Source: Seiridium cupressi (Eukaryota; Ascomycota; Sordariomycetes; Amphisphaeriales; Sporocadaceae). From it: 64,000 nt of DNA. Position numbers and translations under genes: made by a program. The DNA is taken from the NCBI GenBank assembly GCA_036674765.1, contig JARVKI010000001.1:434001-498000 (forward strand), written 5' to 3'. How positions within the stretch are numbered: the first letter of the stretch is position 1; each line of letters opens with the position of its first letter. Below are positions 43,346 through 54,611 of the stretch, in pieces. The notes below the pieces were generated by a model, which saw only the letters and a list, made by a program, of their open reading frames with translations, searched no databases and was not told where the DNA came from.

Positions 43346-46046
43346 GACGGGAGGTAGCCCGAGGAATAAGCAAGGTGCGGAAGTGTGGGGGATGATGCAA
43401 GATTATTCGGGTGTGATCCGAAGACCGGACTACCGTTGGAAGCCGGAGTGAAGTTATTCGAACGTTGGGAATGAAAGATGAGATGGCTGGTGATGGGGTT
43501 TGCTCGAATAACTTGGGATGGCAGTGATGGGGCTTTAATAAATCGGGAAGTTGCTCTCCAAAAATTGGCAAGTGCTAATTGTGTGCGGGTGCTGAATGAT
43601 CTCCAACATGCCGGCAGGAAGATTCAAGTAGTCGAGTGGATGGGAAAGAGCCAGTCGACTGATGGCTCCCGTGGCTTCGGACCCAAGAGTAGGACACATC
43701 TTGGACTAAACCAGGAGACGATATAGCGAGCATTGCACATAAACGATCGAGATAAATTCACTTACCAAATCGGAAGGGTCAGTCGGACTAGTTGGCTGGG
43801 GAATGTTTGTTGTTGGTCTTGGTGATATTGAGATCATCTGGCCAGAGCAGCTGAAGATAATGAAATTGTTATCGTGTATCGTTTAGCCTTCAGAAAGAAC
43901 GACGCTCGTGGTATCTCAGTTGGTCTTGGGGGAAGCTCTCATCAGCAGCGACACCTCTCACTCTGCATCGTTCTCGTTTGCAATTGAACTTGAGACCGTG
44001 GCTGCCGGCCAATATGTACTTGCTCATTTCAATTCCATAAGTACCTAGGTAGTCTGGGAAGCCCTGACAAGCAAACCTAATGGAGACGCGCTTAACGGAG
44101 ACTGAGCATTTCACTATTTCACTTGCGCCGACAATTTTGTCCATTAGTAGTCTCCTCGAAAAGACATTTTAATACATAATAGCGAAAGCTTTGACCGTCT
44201 TACACGGTGAGGTTCTTGCACACCTGTGTGCTTAATGAGTTGGTATTACCTTTGTTTCCGTAGATCAATGATTGATCACTGGAATCACCAACATTTATAT
44301 AGAATATAAGGCGATGTCTAGATAGAGGGAAGGGGGAAACCATAATTTCTTACTATTTAACAAGGGCAATAGAGAACTCTAGGGTTCAATTGGATTAAAT
44401 AAAGTTGTAACGACTTTAAATTTATTAACCTAATTGCTGTCTTACACCAATAGATGCTATGTTTGTAGCATCTTAGAAACCTTGATACGAACCTAGCTGG
44501 CGACAAGACTATAGAGGAACTAATGATAAGTAGTATATAAATATGCTACATTTTATAGAGTACGAATATTTGCCGTAGCTGAGTACGCACAAACGCCTGG
44601 GCCAACTAAAGTCATCGGCCGCTCATCGTGTATAAACCAGGCAATACCGATACTGGCTCTATTGCGATGCTCAATACAGAATACTGCATGAATGGCTTTT
44701 TTCACGGCATCTCAACAAGAAATCCCATGTATTGGGTGTGCATATTCAGTTAAGATGGGATACCTGGATTAAGATGATCGAAAATTGTATCGCACACCAT
44801 TCTTCCATGACGGGTTTGTCGCTCAATCAACTTCAGTGAATTGATTTTATTATAACCCGGCATAAAAGTAAGGACAAAATCAAGCGAATATATTCAGAGT
44901 ATTTATATGCTACGGGACGCCTGGAAACCACATACTAAGCTTCAATCCTGTAGAAATCTTCAGTTCACTGTTACAAAATAATACTTGTGCTCCATTCCTT
45001 GCTATATAAGAGGTATAAATCTACTTCTTCCACATGCTAACCATATTGAAGCCACTAACGACGTCGCATCTTAGAAATACCTAGCAAATCTGCCCAGGAA
45101 TGACAGGACTCCGTTCGTTTGCCACTCGGTAAGATCAACACGAGGCCTAACTACACTAGTTAGAAAATATAAAGCTCTATTAAGGAGTTGCGTTAAATAG
45201 TAGCTGAGATACGCGATAGTAAAAACAGACTAGAGACTGGGCTGTATCTTATGGGAAACGAGGAAAATCCCCCAAACCTCAAATACGTTTCCACAAAATG
45301 GCCAGTGAGAGACAACATAACGGGGAGGGGGGGAAAGAATCCTGCCTATCGTAACTGCTCTTGTGAGACAAGATTTCTTACATGGAAGATATATTCAATT
45401 ACGCCGCCATCCATCAACTAGCATCCACTCACATATATCACGGCGCTCTTTCAGAGCGGTGATAATCTCTCTCTTTAATATGGCCACTTGAATATCAATA
45501 ATGACGGCTGAAACCTGTGCTCTACAGTGAATTTGAGGAGTATATGTTCCCGATTCGGGCTGGTTGAATACTTTCGAGGTAACAAAATAGTTGCTGACGT
45601 GAGATGGCAGACCAGAACATGGAAGTGATGGAGCGGTGGCACTTGAAAATATTGCCTTAACTAGAGGATACTTAACGGCGGTGCCAACGGTCGGTAATTC
45701 TTATCAGCAATAGTATTGCTGCCAACTTATGTACTTTAGTTCCATAATTTGATCGGTGCCTTTCAGTCTCAGTGTTCGCGGCATCACTGATCTGGGCAAT
45801 GATTGAATTGATCGCTTGATAGGTGCTTCAATTGATTTGCATCTAATTCTGGTTGCTATCTGCTCCTAGGTGCATTCGCTCAATAGTTGATACTATAGGT
45901 GTCTGTACTCGTATAACAGCAGAATGGCTAAAATGTGGCTGATATCAGTCCAGTGTCAAATAGTAAATGAGGATTGATGGACGGTTTTGCTGAATAGACG
46001 GGCCTGTGGGTTTTGGTCCTTGCGAGACTCTTCAATGGCCAGATAT
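43346..46046. other. Long AT-rich intergenic region
   Basis: About 2.7 kb without a supported gene. The part from about 44170 to 45200 is conspicuously AT-rich with no ORF above the reporting size, as expected of a decayed repeat, but no transposon signature was recognised. Confidence 0.5.
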
Positions 46047-46049
46047 TTA

Positions 46050-46286
46050 GCCGAGGCTAGCGACCTTCCTCGCAACGCCGGCCCAGGTCAGAGGCTTCGG
46101 CTTGATATCGCCTGATGGGTGGCAGAGCTCATTTTCAGGCATCTTCTTGTGCATAATAACCCAGTCGCCTTTGGTGGCTTCGGCGTATATCATGTCTAGG
46201 GAGCCCGATTTCTCAAGGCTTTGGCCCAGGATACTGTTGGAGACGGGGTCTCCAGATGAACTTTGATGAAGAGACGCACCACCATC
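46050..46286 (-). other. In-frame 79-codon extension after the STRAP-like stop codon
   Basis: Directly after TAG (46287-46289) the same frame continues for 79 sense codons to TAA at 46047-46049. The text looks protein-like (MIYAEATKGDWVIMHKKMP, KPKPLTWAGVARKVASLG). It could be reached by stop readthrough. Alternatively, a 60-base intron starting GTGATG in the last exon and ending CTGGAG would remove the stop and keep the frame, though it lacks a clear branch point. It could also be a C-terminal tail recently cut off by a stop mutation. Confidence 0.5.
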
Positions 46287-47514
46287 CTAGGCAGCGGGCT
46301 GTGCATCACCTAGTCGCCACAGTCCGTAAGGCCCATCGCAATTCTTCCACAGCTTTATGGTACCATCTTCTGAAGCGGTAGCATATAGCTTGTTGTCGGG
46401 TGCGTAAGCTAGAGACCAAACGGGGCCGTGATGACCTTTGTGGACATCTAAATAGTAGTCAGCAAAATATGATGTTGCACAATCCAAACACGTTGACCAG
46501 AGTGTCCGCGGAAGACAAGGGGAGGCATGATCGTAAACCTACCATACTCGCTGTCATCCTCCCACCGATGGACTCGCGCCCAGGTAGATGGAGTATCCTC
46601 GCCGACAATGAACCTCCTGCCCTTGGTGTCCACGGCGACGCTGGCGACCTTGTAACCCAGTTGCGTGCGCTTGAGCTCATCCATTGCTTGTACTCCACCC
46701 CAGAAGTAAACGGTCTTGCCTGCAGCAACAGCGAGGACGGGCAGGCCGCCACCAATGTCAGAGTTCTCGATAAGCTCCGGGGCGGGGGCGTTGAATTCGC
46801 ACGAGCCGATCTCGCCATCGAGAACCTCCTCCTTGATCACACTGCGAGACGGTAGATCGAACCAGCGCAGAGTATTGCCGGCGGCCGTCACCAGGATGTT
46901 CGAATCCCTGGTCCAAACAATAAATTTGATCGAAGCCTGGTGTTTGCCTGCCCCAATTTCAAACCCAGAATCAGCCTTGATTGCAACACCGTCTTGAGCC
47001 TTGCCATCGCCATTTTCAACGGCTACGGGTGGCGCAGATGCCGAAGCCTCGGACAAATCGAAGATGCGCAACTTCTTCTCGTAGCCGCCGGTGGCAAGAA
47101 GATCTGAGCTGTCGGGCGGGTAGGCAACGGCTCGGACAATGTGGTTATGCGAGATGGTGTATTGGCATTCGCCCGTGTGAGGATCCCAGACTTTGGCGGT
47201 GAAATCGGCCGAAGCAGTAGCAGCGGATGAGGCATCGTGACTCAGTCTTGCTTGCCAGACTGCGCCCTTATGTCCTATGAAGGTACCGATCCAGTCTCCA
47301 GTCTGGCCGTCGCGGAGCATCGGGTTGTTGTCTGGCGAAGCAGGCGGTGAGCCGAGGCAACAGGACAGATTTGGGATATAAACTCACCCTTGCAAGCGGA
47401 AATCAGATAATAGCCCCCATCCTTCTGCAGGCCTGAGAAGCCGATGTGAGGAACAGGGCGCGAATGGCCGTGGCAAGTCAAGGGCACACATTGTCTAGGG
47501 GCATCGGCAGCCAT
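46287..47514 (-). CDS. WD40 protein related to STRAP/UNRIP
   Basis: Three exons (47388-47514, 46543-47331, 46287-46447) give 358 residues. The N-terminus CVPLTCHGHSRPVPHIGFS and the segment WIGTFIGHKGAVWQARLSHD are typical of the STRAP family. WD-type repeats follow through the length (ASADFTAKVWDPHTGE, YEKKLRIFDLSE, TWARVHRWEDDSEY, ATASEDGTIKLWKNCDG), about seven in all, forming one propeller. STRAP-family proteins are adaptors; animal STRAP/UNRIP acts in TGF-beta signalling and with the SMN complex, while the fungal role is poorly known. Both introns are GT-AG and in phase. It is divergent from the Doa1 gene across 870 bases. The C-terminus is uncertain because coding-like sequence continues in frame after the stop. 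Confidence 0.88.
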
Positions 47515-48383
47515 GTTGGAGTGAACTGTGGGTCGGAGGATGGAAAAGATGACGGAAAGGAGCGTTCAATCGTAAGAGTCGTCAGATGTCCGGAGCTGTG
47601 GTGGGCGAGCAGCTGGGTAAAAACCGTGGTTCGCGCGCAATGTGAATCTTCGCTGGAAAGAAAGTTATGCTCGGATCGAATATCCTGGCTGCCAATGATG
47701 AAACACTGCGGGTCGTCCTTGCTGGGAACGAATACCAAACCTAGACCAGCCCACTGACACTGACAGCGATGGAGGGGCAATTACACACCGAGCTCACCGA
47801 GCGAACGAGCGAACGAGGTACGTACATGTCTTCAGTGATCTTGTAACGAACAGTTAATGTAGCGACTACCGTATTTTGAGGGTATTCCTTGCAACGTAAA
47901 TTGATTTCCCTAATGCTGCGACAAACTCTAGGACCAAGAGAACCCTCAATACCTCTGACAACACAAGTAGGCACACACCTCAGTGTCGGGATACGTTTGA
48001 TTTACTTGGGTACATGATAGCTGAGGCTGAGACAAAGATCCGCGCCGCCACCTGGCCATGATGTCCAGTGGGCAGGAACCCCACCACAGCAAGCCCGCCC
48101 GGGGTCAATGAACGGTGACGACTATTCGGTGGTTGTTCGATCAGCTTCCGTTGCTTAGGCCAGCAGCACTCTTTGCGGTCAACTCGCGGACCAACCTCAT
48201 TGACTTTCAAAATTCACCAGTCACTTCGTCCGACTGCCTTCCAGTCACGCGTGCTCTCTTTTTTTCTCACTTGTTCCTTCTTTCCTATCCCTGGTGGTTG
48301 GAATTGCGACGTCCGTCTCCGAGCTACCCCACCAAAGTGTATCACGGCACCACGCATTGCAAGCTGCTCGGATCGGCTTCATC
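47515..48383. promoter_or_regulatory. Bidirectional promoter region, STRAP-like and Doa1 genes
   Basis: About 870 bases between two divergent start codons. CT-rich leader sequence precedes the Doa1 ATG at 48230-48300. No specific site was identified. Confidence 0.45.
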
Positions 48384-50840
48384 ATGGGCGACTTTAAGCT
48401 ATCGGCTCAGTTGGTTGGCCATGACAGCGATGTAAGATTATACACCATTATCAGCAAGCCTCTGGCCAGCGCTCAGATATGTCGGAGCATCTTCTAATGA
48501 CATGCCATCCAGATTCGCGACCTCGCCTTCCCAGCCCCCGAGGCTGTTGTATCCGTGTCAAGAGACCATACAGTCAGACTGTGGAAGCGAACATCGACTA
48601 CACCTCCCTCATACGAAGGCACTATACTGAATCAGATCGATGCCTACATCAATTCCGTAGCATACCTGCCGCCGAGCCAAGAGTTTCCTGACGGTCTAGT
48701 CGTGTCTGGTGGCAAGGACCCGTGCCTCGATGTCAGAAAACCTACTTCCACGTCTTCCGACAACGCCGACCGCATCCTCCCTGGCCATGCCAACAATGTG
48801 AGCGCTCTGGCCGCTGCTCCCAGTGGCAAATATTTCGTCTCGGGCAGTTGGGACCAGACGGCCAGAGTATGGAGCACTGAGAGTTGGGAAAGCGAGGTGA
48901 CGTTGGCCGGCCACGAGGCCGCCGTCTGGGATGTTTTGCCTCTGAGCGACAATGCAGTCGCTACGGCATGCGCCGACAAGAAAATTCGCATATTCGATCT
49001 ACGCAAGGCTGCTGACGGTTCTGTAGAAGCCCGGTCTACTATTCAGACACCTGACATTGTTCGAGGTCTGTGCCGACTACCTGCAGGCCACCCAACTGGT
49101 GCCGAGCTAGCCAGCGGCCACAATGATGGCATCATTCGTCTATGGAAGTTAAGTGGGCAGCCGGTAGGGGAGCTCCATGGCCACGAAAGCTTCGTGTATC
49201 GCCTAAAGGCGTTGCCGTCTGGCGAGATTGTCAGTGCTGGTGAGGATAGAACAGTTCGAGTATGGAAGGGGACCGATTGCATTCAGACCATTACACATCC
49301 TGCCATCTCCGTGTGGACCGTAGCGGTGAATCCGCAGACTGGCGACATTGTGTCTGGTACGAGTGATGGTGTTGTACGGATCTTCACGAGAGCCGCGGAT
49401 CGCGTCGCTAGTGCAGAGACAATCCAGTTGTTCGAGGAGGCAATCAAGTCTTCATCGATACCCCAGCAGCAAATGGGTGATATCAACAAGGAAAAGCTAC
49501 CTGGCCCTGAATTCTTGACTCAAAAGTCGGGAACAAAGGAGGGCCAGGTGCAAATGATCAGAGAGGCGAATGGGTCAATCACGGCGCACACATGGTCCAT
49601 GGGCGCGCAAACATGGGTCAATGTAGGGACCGTTGTTGACTCTGCAGCCAGCAGTGGGCGCAAGCAGGGACACGAGGGCAAGGAATACGACTATGTGTTC
49701 GACGTTGCGATAGAGGAAGGTGCACCATCGCTCAAATTACCTTTCAATCTTTCCGACAATCCATATGACGCCGCCACAAAATTTATCAATGACAATGAGT
49801 TGTCTCCGAACTATCTTGATCAAGTTGCACAATTTATCATCCAGAACACTCAAGGGGCGACGTTAGGGGAGTCGAGCGCGGGCGGTCCAGATCCTTGGGG
49901 CACAGAATCTCGTTATCGACCCGGTGAAGCGCAAAGTTCAGCGAGACCCAAGATTCTTCCGTTGACCGAGTACCTTACCATCACTGCCGCCAAGTATGAG
50001 CGTACGTTCCATTCCTCTTGATCATTAATTGACCACTTATACTGACTGCGTACAGCTATATTCAAGAAGATCCTTAGTGTCAACTCGGCCCTTGTAGCCG
50101 CTGGTAGAAAAGACATTTCTCTCAACCCATCTGCTCAAGCTCTGTTGAACTCAATACGTCAATCCTTGGAATCAAACAAGCCCGTCAACGATGAAGATGC
50201 GCTTGACATCCTAGTTAAGATCTGCACAGCTTGGGATTACTCGGATAGACTGGCTCCTCTGGATATCCTCCGATGCGCAGCAGCATCTCCTCTCCTAGCC
50301 AGCAGTCCACGCGTGGGGAACCCCATTCACATTGTGATAACAGCCTCAACAAAAGGCGTTCCGGCCGGGGGAAACCCCAACGAGAACACAGTGATGATGG
50401 CTTTTCGTACCATAGCAAACCTCTTTTTGACCGCCGAGGGCAGGAAACTTCTGTCTAAACCGGAGGAAGCGGCCCGTTCCATCGACTTCGTCAGACAAAC
50501 TCTTGGTCTTGCCGGCGGCGAGACAATTGGTAAATACAATCGCAATCTTCTGATCGCCCTGAGCACTGTGGCCATCAATTACGCTGTTTTGGCCTCAAAG
50601 GGAACTGGATTGCCAAAAGATGTTCTGGGTCGACTACTTGAGGCGACTGAGCATCTGTTGTCTACACAGAAGGATAGCGAGGTTTTGTTCCGTTCCATTG
50701 CGGCCACTGGCACACTCGCTGCGGTATTAGGCAAAGATGCCGCTCAGTCGGCGATTCAGCCTGTCACGAGAGCCAAGGATGCTGCGATTGAGCCAAGAGT
50801 CAAGGAAGCTGCTGATGAGTGTTTGGTATTGCTGCGATAG
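48384..50840 (+). CDS. doa1: Doa1/Lub1/PLAA-type ubiquitin-binding Cdc48 cofactor
   Basis: Three exons (48384-48431, 48513-50001, 50056-50840) give 773 residues. The order of domains is the Doa1 signature: an N-terminal seven-bladed WD40 propeller (residues about 5-300, e.g. SVSRDHTVRLWKR, VSGSWDQTARVWS, SAGEDRTVRVWKG), a PFU domain around 360-460 (YDYVFDVAIEEGAPSLKLPFN), and a C-terminal PUL armadillo-like domain (about 500-773). PLAA/Doa1/Lub1 binds ubiquitin and Cdc48/p97, and acts in ubiquitin homeostasis, ribophagy and endosomal sorting. The 48-base first exon encodes MGDFKLSAQLVGHDSD; joining it gives the first WD blade (LVGHDSDIRDLAFP). The gene is intact and of normal length. Confidence 0.95.
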
Positions 50841-52165
50841 TCATCTGCCAATGTGGAGCACAAGGGGTGCAATACAGGACTGCATAACAGCATTAGCAAT
50901 GACAGCATGAACTTATTGTTATGAAGCTCTGGGATCAGGAGCGGTTCCTCTGGTCCGACCCATAAAAGTTTGGCTGGAGACTTAACGATAGATAGAGTAT
51001 TGACCTGACCAAGATGACCAAGTTTATAATGGAATGAACGACATAGAGATGAAGAAAATAAGCATAATGGAAGAGGTGATGATCTCACTTACGACGGCTT
51101 AAAGAAAGCTTCCTGTAACATGTTAGCTATTAAATTCCTGAGTGGTGAACAACACCAAAACTAGTAGATAAATGTGTGAAGTATGCGGCTACTTTTCACC
51201 AGAGGCTCTTCGTTGAATATGTTCAAAACTCACTATCATCTGGACAAGCTAACCAAGTAGGCCACTTTGGCCATTGTTCTTATTTGCGTATCTGAATCTC
51301 GCAGAAAAGGAGACACCCGTCTCCGTGGTCCTTCGTGTCGCGGTTGGATCTATCAATTCCTGGTGGTTATCATCGCCGGGTGGAGGGTGGACTCCTGGTG
51401 CTATTCTCCATGTGATGGCCCATAATGGCGGCCCAGGTTGTCAAACCCACCATGCGACCCCATTTCGCGACCTGATCCGGATACGTCTGGCGTGTTTCGA
51501 AGTGCCGACGTGCCGAGACGAAAGGGGAGGCAACCCGGGTCACAATACGCGGCGCCTACTCTGACGGCGCCGGTTTGTAGCATGCTCGAGAGTGTTAGGG
51601 TAAGCTACGATCCGGAGGGGGGATGTATCACTTTTGTAAGGAAATCACGTTGAACCTAGTATCCAGTGCGCTGACTTGAGGATTTCGGTAAAGACGCAAG
51701 GTGCGCGTGACAACGACGGATATGGGTCTTTTCATTACGCTACACTCAGTAAATGTGAGTTGCGTCTAGCCTGGTCGCGAGACCGTTGAACGTGCTGAGG
51801 TCGGATTGGTGAAGATAGATATTGGTGCTCATAGTTGAGTCACGGCCGTTGAAGAAGTGAATAAAGGTTCAAGTTTTTACTTCTTTCATCTAATTCAGCA
51901 GTAAAGCTGAATACTGTACTGCAGGCGTCCTATGTCCTGATGAGATTTGGTATATAGTAGACACGGCCAAGAAAATTCTCTCTCTCTCTCGAGATAGCCA
52001 ACAACTTCAATCGTTGCTCATAGCTCGTCTTAATTCGACACACGAAAAACAACCAAGGGCCCCAAGCCCACCAAAGAACGCCGTTCGGATGCCAATATAC
52101 AGGTGAATAATGGGTTGTCATGTGGAATTTCTCTTTTCCCGCTTTTCTGTGGATGGGACACACTT
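50841..52165. other. Intergenic between convergent genes, nothing recognised
   Basis: About 1.3 kb. Short ORFs on both strands around 51270-51650 lack recognisable features. Confidence 0.5.
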
Positions 52166-53039
52166 CTAGGCGAGGAGCCACAGCGAGGCCAGGAGCAGCG
52201 GCGCATAGCCCAGCCACGACGAACTGGAGCGCACAAAGGATGCCAGGGCGTCGCTCGTGGTCGCGTTGGCGGTGCTGCCAACCTCTTTCGTGGTGATGGT
52301 GTAGATGTCAGCGAAGCCGACGTCGGTACTGTTGAAGCAGTTGGTCTCATTGACGTTGCCCAGTCGGTCGTCGTTAGGCTCGACGAATGTGATATCGACA
52401 CACTTGACGTAAGACGTTAGTTCAAAATGTCCTCTTTCTGCTTTCCGGAAATGACAAGGCTAGACCTACCGAGAATAGCGCAGCGCCATGAGCGGCGATT
52501 TCAACCACCTGGATGGTCGCGTTGTCTCCAGCGTTGACAGTCAAGTTCGCGGGAAGCGGCACCTGTGGTAGACAGACTGTTCCGGGGTATGGGTTCTTGG
52601 ACGGGCCAAGGATCTGGAAAGGCGAAATCATGGGAAGCGACATGTTCGCGGGACCGCCGTCCGGACCATCGCTGCCAATGCCAAGATTGATGTAGAGGAA
52701 AGCCGTTTGGTGACCTTGGAACCAACCGGGCTGGAAGGCGACGGCGCCACCGGTCGTCGGCCAGAATGTCCTGTTGGACGTCAAAGTCATGCCACCGCCT
52801 AGATTACAGTGTTAGTCCATCTTGATGCGGCCGCGGACATCAGACTAGGAGAGCAGACATGAAAGGAAACACGTTTATTATGAGAGATGATTCAGCTTAC
52901 ATGGATATATCCACTGCATTCCGTATGGCCATGTATCGTTTGTGATCAGGTTGTCTCCTCTCCAGCCAGGGTATGTAATGACCGTGTGCGCCGCTGCCAG
53001 TGTCGACACGGCTATGGTCAGGAATATTGAGGAAAGCAT
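52166..53039 (-). CDS. GPI-anchored BIM1-like (X325/LPMO-related) copper protein
   Basis: Three exons (52901-53039, 52470-52798, 52166-52402) give 234 residues. The N-terminus MLSSIFLTIAVSTLAAA is a signal peptide whose predicted cut leaves histidine 18 as the first residue (HTVITYPGWRGDNL). That placement is the hallmark of LPMO-like copper sites and of the BIM1/X325 family. Family text continues with WPYGMQWIYPCGG, WPTTGGAVAFQPGWFQGH and paired cysteines. The C-terminus is Ser/Thr rich and then hydrophobic (APLLLASLWLLA), a GPI-anchor signal. BIM1 of Cryptococcus helps copper acquisition at the cell surface, and the family lacks proven polysaccharide oxidation. A cell-wall copper-binding role is therefore likely. 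Intron junctions are GT-AG and in phase. Confidence 0.9.
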
Positions 53040-54611
53040 TTTTGTTTGTTGTGGTGTGGCCGCCGAATACGAAATGTCCTTGAAATGCCGAGTGAAGCAA
53101 CTCGAGTGAAAGCAAGTCGAAAACTCCAGTCACTTGATACGATCTGCTCAAGCGCTTCTCATAAACTGCGAGCTCTTTGCGGCAGTTATATTCTTATGTC
53201 GGTATCGGTTTGGTGAGCCTCCGCCTCTTTCTAATACTCTCAAACCTGTGAAGATTGTGGATTATGTGAGAGCCGGATCTTGGTAGTTGGTGTCAGGGCT
53301 GAAGCTGAGCTTGAGACTGTTCTCGTAGACTGCTAGCGAGAAAGTATACTTGGGTATGGAACAAAAGCTACCCAAAGCTATGATAAGATTATCGTGAAAT
53401 GGGAAAGGGACAGAAAATCGGCCGCAAGTTGAGGCGAGCGGTGCATTGGGTATTATTTGAGCGATACATACCCCCCAACCTGAGCGGCCAACCGCCGACA
53501 TGCATGCAATGGCATGGCTGTCGCGCTCCTAATGGCCATCCCATAATGGCACCTGCATGCTCAACATCGAGGGCCCATCCCCGCTTCGACCGATGGGGCC
53601 AGGGTTCGCCAGCGCGGACGGCATCTCTGGCCTGGGTCGGACCAGTCAGAGTGGGCGGACGGTGTGCAAAGACCTGCAGCAGAAGGACCCGTCGTGCCCG
53701 TGCCTTAACCTGTCCCCTGTCGCTGATCTAGCGGGGCCAATCAGCGGGCGCTTACAGGGCTGGGCGGCTCGCCGGCGAGGTCCTGTATGGCGAGTGATTT
53801 GCTGCGCTGCAGCCAATGAGCCGGGCTGAAGGCTGGGAGGACCCGGAGCTACACCAAGGCAGGGAACAGGGGTCGCTTGGCCCGCGGCCTCTGAATGGGC
53901 GAGGGCATGGCACACCGCAGACACATAAGCGCCGGCGACCAACGCTGGGCCTCGTCTCTGCCAATCTGGTCTGGCCGCGGCCCCGTCCAACATGTGGTGG
54001 CACCAGCAGTTTGCATTTGCATTTGGACCTGCGATCCGCGTCGCCTGCACTTGATCAACCTGTTGGGGTCCGTTGTGGGGACCTATGTTTGGTCACCACC
54101 CAATGCACGTCGCCCTCTTCGTGCTCCCCAAAGCGCATCAATGGTCACTTCAATCAGGCTTGGGCTGAGAATATACGTCGAATGATGATGGCGAGATTTT
54201 GGCCTGTCACTTGTAGCTTTACGGCTCAACAGTCAACGGTGTGCAGGACTCCTCCCAAACTCACCGGGACTGCCGTGTGCAATCGTCCGTTCTGGGTCAC
54301 TGGCGGTTATAGAAATTATGATGGAGAGAATGTATGGAACCAAGACGGAACGCCAGACCAGTAGCGCGCTCGGAGGACCGCCTTTGGCATCAAGCCACTT
54401 TTGCGACAGCCAACTAGAACACCGTCGCGCTAGCCCAGCAACATGCGACATTTCATTCCGGCCATCAAACGCATGTCATGTCCGTAGTCAGCTCTGTTAG
54501 ACAAGGACTTTTATTTTAATCTTAGGCACGACCGAATGGCCTCACGCCCGCTATGGCAATTCAAGAGTGGTACTATGACACGCATCCATCTACTCAATGT
54601 CGTCGAGGGTC
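53040..54611. other. Intergenic with GC-rich block
   Basis: About 1.57 kb upstream of the BIM1-like gene. From about 53480 to 54080 the sequence is markedly GC-rich and gives long overlapping ORFs on both strands, none with a recognisable domain, so they probably reflect composition. The remainder is the 3' flank of argininosuccinate synthase. Confidence 0.45.

Noticed and set aside
44170..45200. Possible transposon or gene remnant in AT-rich DNA
   Set aside because: No reverse transcriptase, transposase, terminal repeat or conserved peptide could be read on either strand.
53646..54364. Overlapping ORFs of 134 and 182 residues on opposite strands
   Set aside because: No domain, composition-driven (GC-rich), and both strands are equally open. 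Neither has a convincing start or splice context.
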